Shown in pieces: positions 1 to 8,503 of a DNA stretch of 64,000 nt. The first letter of the stretch is position 1. Every line of letters starts with the position of its first letter. The notes below the pieces were generated by a model. The model searched no databases, was not told where the DNA came from, and was given only the letters and a program-made list of their open reading frames with translations. Source of the DNA: Candidatus Latescibacterota bacterium (GTDB lineage Bacteria > Krumholzibacteriota > Krumholzibacteriia > JACNKJ01). The stretch is from assembly GCA_020633725.1 (NCBI GenBank), contig JACKDC010000002.1, forward strand, positions 372,001 through 436,000, in the 5' to 3' direction. A program made the translations under genes and the position numbers.

Positions 1-2
1 TG

Positions 3-3000
3 ATCGTGGGAGACGAGTATTACTCCAGGCTCGAGACCGAGGACGGCCACACGATCGTCCGGGATGGCAGCTCCGGCTACTACTGCTACGCGGAGCTGAG
101 CGTGGACGCCTCCGAGTTGCTCAGCACGGGCATCCGCGCGGGAAGTGCGGCCCCGCTGCGGCTCGACAAGCACCTGGATCTGGCCCCGGCGGCCATGGCC
201 AAGACCGCGGCCGACGTGCGCGCGTCGCTGGACGACGGCCCCGGCGACCGCTGGCGTCCCAGCTACGGGGCGCCGCACACGGGGACCGTGGTCGGTGTCA
301 CCGTTCTCGTGGACTTCGCGGACCTGGACTACCACGTTGAGCGGGACTACATCGAGCGCTTCTTCAACGAGCCGGGCTTCGACGGCAACGGCACGAACGG
401 CTCGGTCAGGGACTTCTTCCTGCACGTATCCGGGGGGCACCTGGACTACAGCAACGTCGTGAGTCCCGGGTACATCCAGGCCGACGAAGGCTGGGGCTAC
501 TGGAGCACGCATTCCATCTCCTCCGCGGGACAGCTGGTGACGGAGGTGCTTCAGAAGCTCGACAGCCAGGGCTTCGACTTCAGCGCCTTCGACGCCGACG
601 GCGACGGCCGCATCGACGCCATCAACATCCTCACCGAGGGGCCGCCGATGGGCAACTCCGCCCTTCATCCCCACGCCGACGACAACATCAACGTGTCCTT
701 GGACGGCCTCATCGCCGACTACTATCAGATTCACAACATCGGGCCCAACATTCCCTATCTGGGCGGGGTCGTCCACGAAAACGGGCACATGCTCTGTGAC
801 TGGCCGGACCTCTACTTCACGGGCTCAGAGGAAGGCCGCCTGGGGACCTTCTGTCTCATGGGCCGTGGCGGCGGTGGCTACTACAACGGCCGGCAGCCGA
901 ATGCGTATCTCAAGTACGACGCCGGTTGGCTGAGCCCGATCGTCCTCGGGTCGAGTCTGAGGACCTACCAGGCGCCGGCCGACGCCAACGTGGCGTTCAG
1001 GATCGACCACCCGGACCGCAACCGACCGGAAGAGTTCTACATCATCGAGAACCGCCAGTCGTCGGGTTACGATGAGGGCATTCCCGACTCGGGTCTGGCG
1101 ATCTATCACATCGACGAGAGCCGCTATACCTCCGGCCTGTACGTCATCGACCTGGTCGAGGCCGACGGTGAGTGGACCATCAACGGCGATGACGGCGACC
1201 TCTGGAGTTCGCCCGAAGCCACGGCCTTCAACTTCAGCACGGACGTGGCGGCCACCTGGTACGACGGGGAAGTGCCGGGCATCAACCTGAGCAACGTCGG
1301 GCCTTCGCAGGCCACGATGAGCTTCAGCTTCCAGCGCTGGGACCGCTATGCCGTGGCAGTGGATCCCCAGCCCAACGAGATCATCGCGCCGTGGTCGCTG
1401 ACTGGGCCCGGAAGCTTCTCGATGGAGGGCGGGGGGTACACTGAGCTCGCGCTCCCCAGTCCGTTCAGCTACACCGTGGACTTCTTCCCCTCGCCCCTCT
1501 ACGGCGCGCCGGTTCCCGCCAGCGTCTCGAAGCTGCTGTGGACGCAGCCTACTCAGCCCATCTACTTCACGAGCAACTATGCGCTTCCCTTCGGGCTGAT
1601 CACCGGCGGTGGTCTGGCCGACACGGGCAGCGTGTCCTGCGCGAACGCGGTGGATGTCGACGGCGACGGCGTGGCCGAGGTCTACGTCGGCAATCTCGAT
1701 GGGGCGGGTCAGCTGCTCGAGCACCAGGGCAACGGGACCTTCACGGACATTGCCCCCTCGAGCCTGAGCAGCGTCACGGGCGTGAAGAACGCCGCGTGGG
1801 CCGACGTCGACAACGACGGCGATTCCGACGTCTTCCTGGTGCGCGGCTCGAATCAGCACGCGCTGCTGGTCAATGGCGGCAGCGGGTTCACGGAGGCCAC
1901 CGGCAACACGCCGGAGTTCGCTCAGATGGGCGATGCGCAGACCGCGAGCTGGGCCGACATCGACGCGGATGGACTGCTGGACCTCTTCATCACCCGCTTC
2001 AACGACGCCAACCTGCGCTTCGACGCGGCGGGCGGCAACCGCTTCGTTCCCGGCAACGCCGGCTGGGCGACGCTGGACTCCAACACGCAAGGGTGCCGCT
2101 GGGGTGACTACAACCTGGACGGCTACCTGGATCTGTTCGTCACGGGGATCGGCGCGGGGACGTATTGCCGCGGGATCACCTTGAACAACGCCGGTACGTT
2201 GAGCCATCCCGGCGCCGCCTGGGTCCTGGCCTACAACGCCAAGGACGCCTGCTGGTCGGACTTCAACAACGACGGCCTCGTGGATGTCCTGAAGCTGGCG
2301 CCCGACTCATCGCACAATTTCTTCATGCAGTGGGCGGACCCCTTCGACTTCGAGGCGGTGCCCTCGCTCGGCCTGGTGCTGGACGATGGCGCCACGGCCA
2401 CGTCAGTCCTCGCCGATGACTTCGACAACGACGGCTTCGTCGACCTCTTCGTCACGTGCACCGGCGGGCGGGACTTCCTGGCGATCAACAGGGGAGACCA
2501 TGACGAACAGACGGCCTACTTCGACCAGGTCTACGTTGGCCTGACGGAGGCCTCGGGGCCGAGCATGGCCGCGGTAGCCTGCGACTTCGACGGCGACGGC
2601 GGCATGGACATCTTCGTCGGTAGGGACGGCGTGGACAACTACGTCCTGCGCAACGAGGTCCCCGACCGCGGCCACTGGCTGAACGTGAGCCTCGCCGGCA
2701 GCGAATCGAACGCGAGCGCCATCGGCGCCACCGTCGAGGTCTATGCCGGGGAGGAGCACATGCTGCGGCAGGTGACGGCGGGCGGCGGCCCGGCCCAGCG
2801 GTCGACCAATCTGCACTTCGGGCTGGGCAGCGCGCAGGTCGCGACGCTCGTGGCGATCACCTGGCCCGGCGGTGGCACTCCCACCTACTTGAGCAACGTC
2901 ACGGCGGATCAACAGATCGCCGTGACGCAGCCGACGGGTGGCAAGCGCGAGGCGCCCGGCGAAGCGCCGGCGACGGCCTTCGAGCCGGCCTACCCGAACC

Positions 3001-3245
3001 CCTTCAACCCCAAGACCACCCTCAGCTTCTCCCTCGAGAGCGCCGCGCAGGTGAGCGTGGCGATCTACTCGGTGGACGGCCGCCAGGTCGTCGAACTGGT
3101 GAACGAGCGGCTGGAGGCCGGCGAGTACAGCGTCACCTGGACAGGTCGCGACGCCGCCGGGCGCAGGGTGTCGTCGGGAGCCTATCTCTGCAGGGTCAAG
3201 GCGGGTGACAAGGAGTTCACCAGCCGCCTGACGCTTCTCAAGTAG
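3..3245 (+). CDS. Secreted M6-type metalloprotease with FG-GAP repeats and FlgD-like C-terminus (5' partial)
   Basis: Extracellular multidomain protease of the M6 (immune inhibitor A-like) kind, cut by the window edge: the frame is open to base 3 and no signal peptide is present, so the true start lies upstream. Residues are counted from the GTG at base 6. The catalytic domain covers about 90-420, with HENGH at 257-261 giving the two zinc histidines and the glutamate, followed by DWPDLY. The usual glycine three residues after the second histidine is a cysteine and one residue is inserted, so activity is not certain. Seven DxDxDG repeats of FG-GAP/VCBS type (such as DVDNDGDSDVF) span about 550-870, then an ASPIC/UnbV-like domain (about 888-975). 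A FlgD-like sorting domain starts with YPNPFNP at 996. Domain order suggests an adhesive surface or secreted protease. Confidence 0.85.
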   Translation: MVGDEYYSRLETEDGHTIVRDGSSGYYCYAELSVDASELLSTGIRAGSAAPLRLDKHLDLAPAAMAKTAADVRASLDDGPGDRWRPSYGAPHTGTVVGVTVLVDFADLDYHVERDYIERFFNEPGFDGNGTNGSVRDFFLHVSGGHLDYSNVVSPGYIQADEGWGYWSTHSISSAGQLVTEVLQKLDSQGFDFSAFDADGDGRIDAINILTEGPPMGNSALHPHADDNINVSLDGLIADYYQIHNIGPNIPYLGGVVHENGHMLCDWPDLYFTGSEEGRLGTFCLMGRGGGGYYNGRQPNAYLKYDAGWLSPIVLGSSLRTYQAPADANVAFRIDHPDRNRPEEFYIIENRQSSGYDEGIPDSGLAIYHIDESRYTSGLYVIDLVEADGEWTINGDDGDLWSSPEATAFNFSTDVAATWYDGEVPGINLSNVGPSQATMSFSFQRWDRYAVAVDPQPNEIIAPWSLTGPGSFSMEGGGYTELALPSPFSYTVDFFPSPLYGAPVPASVSKLLWTQPTQPIYFTSNYALPFGLITGGGLADTGSVSCANAVDVDGDGVAEVYVGNLDGAGQLLEHQGNGTFTDIAPSSLSSVTGVKNAAWADVDNDGDSDVFLVRGSNQHALLVNGGSGFTEATGNTPEFAQMGDAQTASWADIDADGLLDLFITRFNDANLRFDAAGGNRFVPGNAGWATLDSNTQGCRWGDYNLDGYLDLFVTGIGAGTYCRGITLNNAGTLSHPGAAWVLAYNAKDACWSDFNNDGLVDVLKLAPDSSHNFFMQWADPFDFEAVPSLGLVLDDGATATSVLADDFDNDGFVDLFVTCTGGRDFLAINRGDHDEQTAYFDQVYVGLTEASGPSMAAVACDFDGDGGMDIFVGRDGVDNYVLRNEVPDRGHWLNVSLAGSESNASAIGATVEVYAGEEHMLRQVTAGGGPAQRSTNLHFGLGSAQVATLVAITWPGGGTPTYLSNVTADQQIAVTQPTGGKREAPGEAPATAFEPAYPNPFNPKTTLSFSLESAAQVSVAIYSVDGRQVVELVNERLEAGEYSVTWTGRDAAGRRVSSGAYLCRVKAGDKEFTSRLTLLK

Positions 3246-3277
3246 TACGTGGATACCGATTCGAACGCACGACACAG

Positions 3278-3303
3278 CGGCCCGGGCCATTCGGCTCGGG
3301 CCG
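3278..3303. terminator. Hairpin terminator between convergent genes
   Basis: Inverted repeat with arms CGGCCCG and CGGGCCG, extended inward by one G-T pair and three G-C pairs around an ATTC loop (11 bp stem). It lies between the convergent stops at 3245 and 3330 and could serve both strands. There is no long T run, so efficiency is uncertain. Confidence 0.6.
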
Positions 3304-3329
3304 TTGCGTGACGCGTACGGCGACGAACG

Positions 3330-3680
3330 CTAGACGCAGGGCAGGCAGTCCTCGACCTCGACGTGCGCCGTCTCGCCGGCCTTGACCGTGAAGGGCTCGT
3401 CGACGTAGAGCAACCCCGGCCCACCGGCGTTGATCTCGTAGGCGCGCAAGGTGTAACCGCCCGCGGGTAGCGCGAAACGCGCCATCCCGTTCGCGTCCGT
3501 GATCTTTTCCACCCCGAGCTCGAGCACTTCGACGCGCTTGCCGGCGATGCCCGCGTCGTCCCAGTGGACGAGCACTTCGAGCGTGGCGTCAGCCGCGGGC
3601 GACTCCGGCGTGTCGCCGCCGCAGGAGACGCCCAGGGCGCCTGCGGCGACGATCGCCAGGGCCATGATGACCTGCTTCAC
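3330..3680 (-). CDS. Small lipoprotein with carboxypeptidase-regulatory/Ig-like fold
   Basis: A 116-residue exported lipoprotein. The N-terminus is a type II signal peptide ending in the lipobox LGVSC (Cys20). The rest, about 30-110, reads as a single beta-sandwich domain of the carboxypeptidase-regulatory type: a glycine-rich segment (AGKRVEVLE), then NGMARFALPAGGYTLRA, which matches the family pattern of a 'G-x-A-x-F-x-L-P-x-G-x-Y' strand pair. Such domains usually bind or space other envelope proteins; no enzymatic motif is visible. It ends with CLPC, a two-cysteine motif at the C-terminus. It is the last gene of the minus-strand run and is about 85 bp downstream of the SnoaL-like gene. 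Confidence 0.7.
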   Translation of the reverse strand: MKQVIMALAIVAAGALGVSCGGDTPESPAADATLEVLVHWDDAGIAGKRVEVLELGVEKITDANGMARFALPAGGYTLRAYEINAGGPGLLYVDEPFTVKAGETAHVEVEDCLPCV

Positions 3681-3764
3681 GCTGCACCTCCTGCTGTTGC
3701 GGGGTCCCGGGGCCCCGGCGGGAAGATGCCGGGAACCCCGGGGAGATGCAAGTCGCGGCGTCCG

Positions 3765-4256
3765 CTAGGGGCCCTCGCCGCCGTCGTCCGGCCGTGGCGA
3801 ATGGATCTCCAGGTAGCACTTCCACCTGCCCTCGGCATCGGGCCGCCAGAGCGTGACGTAACGTCCGGGCCGGCTGGCCACGCCCTTGGCGTCGATCCAC
3901 TCGTAGGTCCCGACGATGTAGCCGAAGTCGCCGGATGCCGAGGCCACGATCTCAAGCGGCTTGGACCGCGGCGCGATGCCAAGGTCCCGCCGGTTGTGCG
4001 CGACGTACTCCCGCACGGCGGCGATGCCCCGCACCGGCGCCTCGTCGACGGGGTAGATCACCGCGTCGTCGGTCCAGAAGGAGAAGATGCGCGGCAGATC
4101 GCCCTGCGCGATGGCCTGGCTCCAGGCCTCGCGGGCGGCCACGAGTTCCTGGCGATGGGTTTCGGCGTTGGCGTTGCCGGCGCCGCCGGCCGACGCGCTG
4201 CCGACCGCCGCGAGCAGACCGAGTCCCGCGAGCGCGAGCGTGAGGAAGTACTGCAT
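3765..4256 (-). CDS. Exported SnoaL/DUF4440-like protein
   Basis: 163-residue protein of the NTF2-like fold (SnoaL/DUF4440, ketosteroid isomerase superfamily). The start at 4256 is chosen because an AAGGACG ribosome site precedes it and because it gives a clean signal peptide (LALAGLGLLAAVGSASA), unlike the longer open frame. Family features are the helical start AWSQAIAQGDLPRIFSFW, the TDDAVIYP strand, RGIAAVREYVAHN, and the late ...GRYVTLWRPDAEGRWK block typical of DUF4440. These domains often bind small ligands or act as small isomerases or hydrolases; the substrate cannot be told. A periplasmic location is inferred from the signal peptide. Confidence 0.75.
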   Translation of the reverse strand: MQYFLTLALAGLGLLAAVGSASAGGAGNANAETHRQELVAAREAWSQAIAQGDLPRIFSFWTDDAVIYPVDEAPVRGIAAVREYVAHNRRDLGIAPRSKPLEIVASASGDFGYIVGTYEWIDAKGVASRPGRYVTLWRPDAEGRWKCYLEIHSPRPDDGGEGP

Positions 4257-4342
4257 GGCTGCGTCCTTTGGAAGGGGTTCGATTACCCCTGCTTGGACGC
4301 GAGAGGGGACGGGTCCGTCACAGCGCCATGGTGAAATCGGCG

Positions 4343-5236
4343 CTAGTGCCACGAGCCCCAGTTCTTCTCGCCGGCCAGCACGGCGACGGACAGGGTGTTG
4401 CCCTCCGGCGGCAGGGGGCAGGTGGCGTAGGGACTGAATGCGCAGGGCGGGTTGACGGCGCGATTGAAGTCCAGGGTCACGTGGCCGTCGGCGTCCGGCG
4501 CCGGCGCGCTGAGGAAGCGGCCGCCGCCGTAGGTGCTGTCGCCGGTGCTCGCGTCGGCGAAGACGAGGAACAGCTCCTCACCCGCCTCGGCGATGGGCCA
4601 GAGCGAGCAGGGCGCGCCGTCCAGCGTGAAGACGAGCCGGCCCGGGCACGGCGCGTCGTCGAGCTGGCCGAGCACGTTGGGGATGGCGATGCTGCGCGCG
4701 CTGTCGGCCTCCAGGCGCGCCTCCACCCGCCAGCGCGTGTCCACGGGAAAGCGGTCGACGCCCGTGAAGTGGAGCCGGGCCGGTGCCTCGCGGTCCTTCA
4801 CGCGCAGGAAGAACGCGCCCCCGCGCTCGATCGCATAGAAGCGCAGCGTGCCGAGCGAGACCTCGGTGGGCTCGCCGTCGCTGTCCGGGACCAGGGAGAT
4901 CGGGCCGTTGAGGACGTCGTCCCCCACGCGCAGCGGCACGCCGGGCGCGGGTTCGAGCCCGAGTCCGCCGGCGTCGTTCAGCGTGATCGTCCCCACGCGC
5001 GGCGGAGCCGGCGCGGGAAGGCGCAGCTCGGCGTCCGGGGCCGAGCCGAGCGTTCGCGCCCCCTGCTCGATGGGCAGCAGCGCGACGAGGCTCAGCCAGC
5101 CGTCCTCGGCAGCCAGCGCCGCTTCACGCTGGGCGTGCCAGGCGTCGATCGTGGCGACGTAGTCCGCGTCCTGCGCGCCCGATCCACAGGCGCCGAGGAT
5201 CAGCGCGAGGGTGACGATGACGACGGCCTTCTTCAT
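4343..5236 (-). CDS. DUF1684 lipoprotein
   Basis: 297-residue lipoprotein of the DUF1684 family. A signal peptide with lipobox ILGAC precedes a soluble domain. Family hallmarks are the opening AWHAQREAALAAEDGWLSLV, a central segment FRVDTRW-like (DRFPVDTRWRVEARLE), and the conserved C-terminal core RFLSAPAP...VTLDFNRAVNPPCAFSPYATCPLPP, which is the signature of the family. Function is not established for DUF1684; some descriptions liken it to a small beta-rich binding domain. The ATG at 5236 has an AGGAGG site and overlaps the stop of the upstream cyclase-fold gene by ATGA, so the two are probably translationally coupled. Confidence 0.85.
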   Translation of the reverse strand: MKKAVVIVTLALILGACGSGAQDADYVATIDAWHAQREAALAAEDGWLSLVALLPIEQGARTLGSAPDAELRLPAPAPPRVGTITLNDAGGLGLEPAPGVPLRVGDDVLNGPISLVPDSDGEPTEVSLGTLRFYAIERGGAFFLRVKDREAPARLHFTGVDRFPVDTRWRVEARLEADSARSIAIPNVLGQLDDAPCPGRLVFTLDGAPCSLWPIAEAGEELFLVFADASTGDSTYGGGRFLSAPAPDADGHVTLDFNRAVNPPCAFSPYATCPLPPEGNTLSVAVLAGEKNWGSWH

Positions 5237-6177
5237 GCTCTGCCTCCTGTGCTCGCGAACCAGTCCAGCACGCGCAGCGCGCGCAGGGTGATCCAGCGGC
5301 TGGCGTGCCCTTTGCCGGCTTCCATCGCCAGGTCCACGGGGTCGGCGTGGACCGTCCCCAGCGGCCAGCGCTCGTTCTGATGCCGCCGCGTGCGCACCAC
5401 CTCGACGGCCTCGCCGAGTCGCTTGTCCGGGGCGCCGCCCGCGCGGCGGAAGTAGTCCAGGCCGCGCAGCACGTCGTAGTGCCAGGTCGTGGGAAAGGCG
5501 AAGCGCGTCCACTGCTGGTCGATGACCCTGCCGGTGGAGAGGCGGCGCATCAGATCACGCCGCAGCAGGTACTCCTCCCCGAGCCGCCGCGCTTTCGTGA
5601 GCGCGGGCGTCGCGCCCCGGGCGTGTTCGTAGGCCAGCAGGCCCTCGAGGACGCAGAGCGTCGTGTGGAAGGACGAGCGCACCGAGCCGCGCTCCGCCTC
5701 GCAGTTCCAGCCGCCGTCGTCGAGCTGTTCGGAGAGCAGGCGCTTCATCAACCGTTCGCTGGGCACGCCGAAGTAGGCGCCCAGGGCCAGCGTGTGGCCG
5801 TTGATGCACGGCTCCACCTCGCCCTCGAAAAAGGGCGAGTCGCCGAACTCGGGACCCCAGGTGAACCGCTCGCCGAGGCGCTTCGCCGCCGCGCGGGCGG
5901 GCGAGGAATCCGGGTCGAGGCCGAACTCGCGGAGCAGGAGCATCGTGAAGAGCGTCGGCTCCCAGCGGCGGGGGCTGCCCGGGTCGCCCCAGCTTCCATC
6001 GGGATTCTGGCGGGCGAGCAGCGTGGCGCCCCAGCCCTCGCTGGCGACCCGCGCGCGCTCGGCGGCGACGGCGCGTGCGGGTTCGTCCGCGAGGTCGCGC
6101 ATGACCTGCCAGCGGATCGCCGGGTCGCCGTCCAGCAGCCAGCGCAGGACGGCGGGACGGATCGCGACCCTACTCAC
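5233..6177 (-). CDS. Terpenoid cyclase/prenyltransferase-fold (alpha/alpha toroid) protein
   Basis: 314-residue soluble protein of the squalene cyclase-like alpha/alpha toroid superfamily. It shows the typical QW-like repeats: LLARQNPDGSWGDPG (about 54-68) and LLSEQLDDGGWNCEAE (about 147-162), each followed by a helix with a conserved leucine face (TLFTMLLLREFGL). The DxDD protonation motif of true squalene-hopene cyclases is absent and the protein is half their length, so it is unlikely to be a classical triterpene cyclase. Related short proteins are usually annotated only as cyclase-like. It overlaps both neighbours (8 bp with the DUF3224 stop side, 4 bp with DUF1684), indicating one transcript. 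Confidence 0.7.
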   Translation of the reverse strand: MSRVAIRPAVLRWLLDGDPAIRWQVMRDLADEPARAVAAERARVASEGWGATLLARQNPDGSWGDPGSPRRWEPTLFTMLLLREFGLDPDSSPARAAAKRLGERFTWGPEFGDSPFFEGEVEPCINGHTLALGAYFGVPSERLMKRLLSEQLDDGGWNCEAERGSVRSSFHTTLCVLEGLLAYEHARGATPALTKARRLGEEYLLRRDLMRRLSTGRVIDQQWTRFAFPTTWHYDVLRGLDYFRRAGGAPDKRLGEAVEVVRTRRHQNERWPLGTVHADPVDLAMEAGKGHASRWITLRALRVLDWFASTGGRA

Positions 6178-6580
6178 GCGCAGTCTTCGGGAGCGAGTAG
6201 CTGAACGCGTAGGCGTGCTTGCCGTCCGCGATGATGATCTCGAACGCGCCCGTGATGCCGGCCAGCTCGCCGGTGCCGGAGTCGGGCACCACGACCACGG
6301 AGAGGCTGGGCTCGCCGCGCGCCATGAGTCCCGTGTGCATCAGCACGAAGCTGCCGTGCCTGCCGTGAAGCGTGCCGGTGACCTGCTCGATGGCGACGTA
6401 ACCGGCCGACCCCTTGGTGGCGGTGCCGGCGCTCAGCATCTGGCCGCGGGTCGTGGCGTCGAGATCCCCCGTGATCCGCTTGTCGATGCTCAGGCGGCCG
6501 AGGGGCGCTTCGGCGTCCACGCCCTCGAACTCGAGGGGCGCGAGCGCGACCGTGAACTCGCCCTTGGCGATCTGCGTCAT
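6170..6580 (-). CDS. DUF3224 family protein
   Basis: 136-residue cytoplasmic protein of the DUF3224 family, a small beta-barrel fold related in shape to the allene oxide cyclase barrel. Family marks: an opening GEFTVALAPLEF, the block DLDATTRGQMLSAGTATKGS, then GSFVLMHTGLM and the C-terminal GTGELAGITGAFEIIIADGK followed by HAYAFSYSLP. These blocks run in the order known for the family and the length matches. No biochemical function is established. The start has a GGGAGG site 5 bp upstream. It overlaps the next gene by 8 bp, so it heads or joins the DUF1684 transcript. Confidence 0.85.
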   Translation of the reverse strand: MTQIAKGEFTVALAPLEFEGVDAEAPLGRLSIDKRITGDLDATTRGQMLSAGTATKGSAGYVAIEQVTGTLHGRHGSFVLMHTGLMARGEPSLSVVVVPDSGTGELAGITGAFEIIIADGKHAYAFSYSLPKTARE

Positions 6581-6639
6581 TCGAACCTCCCTGGGAGAGG
6601 GCGCACACTATCGCGGCGCGGTGCCTGGATCAAGGGCTC

Positions 6640-7221
6640 TCAGAGCTTCGTCGCGCGCGCCCGCCGCACGCGCTTGACCACCAGCCAGTTGTGCTTGCCG
6701 AGCTGGCGAACCCGCCGGAAGCCCTGGCCCTCGAACATCGCCAGCCTGCTGTTGTGGAGAAACGAGCCCGACACCGTGCGGCCTTCGACGTCCTCGGGGA
6801 AGCTCTCGACCAGCCCACCACCGAGGCGCGCGATCTCCTTCAGGGCTCCGGTCAGGGCCGCAGACGCCACGCCCTTTCCACGGTAGGCCTTGTCCACGAA
6901 GAAGCAGGTGATTCGCCAGTCGGGGGGATCTCCGGGCTCGGCGTCGTAGGCACGGCGGCGCTTGATCCGTGGCAGCTCTTCGGGCGAACCGAACTGGCAC
7001 CAGCCGACGCACCGATCACCGTCGTAGACGAGAGCGGCATGGGCCGTGCCGGCGCGCACGTGGGCCTCCTTGGCCGCGCGCCGGTGCGGACCGCGCGCCT
7101 TCCCGTCCGCGTGGAACTCGAGGCACCAGCAGCCACCCCAGACGCCGTCGTGTCTCTCCACGAGAGCGGCGAAGTCGCTCCATGTCGCGGGGGCGAGGGG
7201 CTTCACCGTGTACTTGGGCAT
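6640..7221 (-). CDS. GNAT family N-acetyltransferase
   Basis: About 193-residue acetyl-CoA-dependent N-acetyltransferase. The acetyl-CoA loop is visible as DKAYRGKGVASAALTGALKE (about 106-125), the R/Q-x-x-G-x-G/A pyrophosphate-binding motif. It is preceded by the beta-4 strand WRITCFFV and followed by the late strand FEGQGFRRVRQLGK. An N-terminal segment GGCWCLEFH with two cysteines is characteristic of a subgroup often annotated simply as GNAT. The ATG at 7221 has GGAGG at ideal spacing. An earlier ATG at 7239 overlaps the previous stop but lacks a good site, so 7221 is preferred. The acceptor substrate is unknown. Confidence 0.8.
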   Translation of the reverse strand: MPKYTVKPLAPATWSDFAALVERHDGVWGGCWCLEFHADGKARGPHRRAAKEAHVRAGTAHAALVYDGDRCVGWCQFGSPEELPRIKRRRAYDAEPGDPPDWRITCFFVDKAYRGKGVASAALTGALKEIARLGGGLVESFPEDVEGRTVSGSFLHNSRLAMFEGQGFRRVRQLGKHNWLVVKRVRRARATKL

Positions 7222-7235
7222 GCGGGCCTCCAGGG

Positions 7236-7799
7236 TCATCCGCCGCGCAGGTTGACGGCGAACAGCACGCCCTCGCCGCCCGTGAACGCCACCCCGCAGA
7301 ACTCGGGTCCGCGCGCGATCTCCGCAAAGCCGAAGCCGGCGTGAAGGGCGATGCTCGCGCGGTTGCGCGCGTTGGCGAAGTAGTAAGCCCAGTCGCTCTG
7401 GCGCGCGATCCAGGCGAGACGCTGGGCGGTCAGGCGGGCGCCGATGCCCCGGCGGCGGACGCGCGGGTCGACGATCACCCCGGACAGATACCAGCCGTGA
7501 GGCGACTCGCCACCGCTCTCGCCCGCGTGGAAGTGCGCCTTGCCGTAGGCCACGAGCGCGTCGTCGAGCGTCGCGACCAGCACGAGCGCCGCGCCGCGCT
7601 CGGGGTCGGCTTCCAGCGCGCGGCGGAACGCCTCGACGTGACGCCCCGCCGGGCCGCCGTCGCGTTCGGCCGCGAGGCGGCCGAGGCCGGCGAGGTCCTC
7701 GAGATGCGCGGGTCGCAGCGCCAGCTGGCCCGGCGCGTCCTCCCGCGGCTCGCCCTGAGGCCGCTCGCGATACTCGGCGAAGAGGCTGCTTCCACCCAT
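7236..7799 (-). CDS. GNAT family N-acetyltransferase
   Basis: 187-residue acetyltransferase, unrelated in detail to its neighbour. The cofactor loop is VIVDPRVRRRGIGARLTAQR (about 108-127), with the classic R-R-x-G-I-G pattern, and the family's late segments are WAYYFANARNRASIALHAGF, which matches the 'V-x-x-x-N-x-x-S-x-x-L-Y-x-x-x-G-F' motif. The N-terminus ASLFAEYRERPQ is variable, as usual. A downstream AGEGG-like stretch ends the domain. The gene sits three bases after the TrpF-like stop, so translation is probably coupled. The acceptor could be a small amine or a protein N-terminus; nothing in the sequence decides it. Confidence 0.8.
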   Translation of the reverse strand: MGGSSLFAEYRERPQGEPREDAPGQLALRPAHLEDLAGLGRLAAERDGGPAGRHVEAFRRALEADPERGAALVLVATLDDALVAYGKAHFHAGESGGESPHGWYLSGVIVDPRVRRRGIGARLTAQRLAWIARQSDWAYYFANARNRASIALHAGFGFAEIARGPEFCGVAFTGGEGVLFAVNLRGG

Positions 7800-7802
7800 C
7801 GC

Positions 7803-8492
7803 CTAGCGCCCGGTCATCCGTTCGAGCGGCTCCGGATAGCGGTCGCCGTGTACGGCCGCCATGAAGGCGCGCAGCGCCGTTTCGTCGAGCCTGCCGTCCC
7901 GGCGGACGCCCGAACAGACGTCGACGCCGAACGGCCCAACCTCCTCGATCGCCGGCGCCACGTTCTCGGGGCGCAGGCCGCCGGCGAGGTAGACCGGGCG
8001 CGGCAGCTCGCGGACGATGCGCCGGCTCACGCGCCAGTCGTGCGTGCGCCCCGTGCCGCCGAGCTCGGGCGTGGCGGCGGAGGGCCGTCCGGAGTCCAGC
8101 AGGATCGCGTCCACGTGCTCGGCCACGCGTTCGGCCTGGGCCAGCGCCGCCTCGCCTTCGACGTGGATGACCTGCACGATCCCCACCGTCGGCGTCTCCT
8201 GCCGCAGCGCCGTGTAGACGTCGAGGCCCACCGGGGCGACGAGCTGGACCACCGTCGTGCCGCAGTCGCGGACGTGCTCGACCACCAACGCGGGCTCACT
8301 GCGGCTGGTCAGCAGGAAGGTGTCGATCTCGGCGGGCACCGAGGCGGCGATCTCACGGATCAGGCCGTCGGGGATCGGCCCCGGACCGCTGGGCATGGCG
8401 GCGACCAGACCGACCGCGTCCGCCCCGAGGCCGACGGCGAGCGCCGCCTCCGCGGGCGTCGCGATGCAGCAGATCTTCACGCGGGTGCGCAT
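7803..8492 (-). CDS. TrpF-like phosphoribosylanthranilate isomerase homologue
   Basis: 229-residue TIM-barrel protein of the TrpF family, which converts phosphoribosylanthranilate to the ribulose phosphate form in tryptophan synthesis. The start VKICCIATP keeps the catalytic cysteine but has Cys in place of the usual Gly (family: KICGIT). Other active-site blocks remain: AILLDSG with the general-acid Asp, GGTGRTHDW, AGGLRPENV and GVDVCSGV. The S-x-R segment after the first strand is missing (AAMPSGPGPIP instead). No other trp gene is nearby, so it may work in a different route or be a relocated trpF. ATG at 8492 is preferred over a TTG five codons earlier. Confidence 0.7.
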   Translation of the reverse strand: MRTRVKICCIATPAEAALAVGLGADAVGLVAAMPSGPGPIPDGLIREIAASVPAEIDTFLLTSRSEPALVVEHVRDCGTTVVQLVAPVGLDVYTALRQETPTVGIVQVIHVEGEAALAQAERVAEHVDAILLDSGRPSAATPELGGTGRTHDWRVSRRIVRELPRPVYLAGGLRPENVAPAIEEVGPFGVDVCSGVRRDGRLDETALRAFMAAVHGDRYPEPLERMTGR

Positions 8493-8503
8493 GCGGTTTC
8501 GCC

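Noticed and set aside
825..2207. Minus-strand open frame of 460 codons inside the M6 protease gene
   Set aside because: Antisense shadow: composition is dominated by Val, Ala, Arg and His with no motif, while the plus strand holds clear metalloprotease and FG-GAP repeats.
7221..7239. Earlier ATG for the first GNAT gene
   Set aside because: It overlaps the upstream stop but lacks a ribosome site, while the ATG at 7221 has GGAGG at normal spacing.
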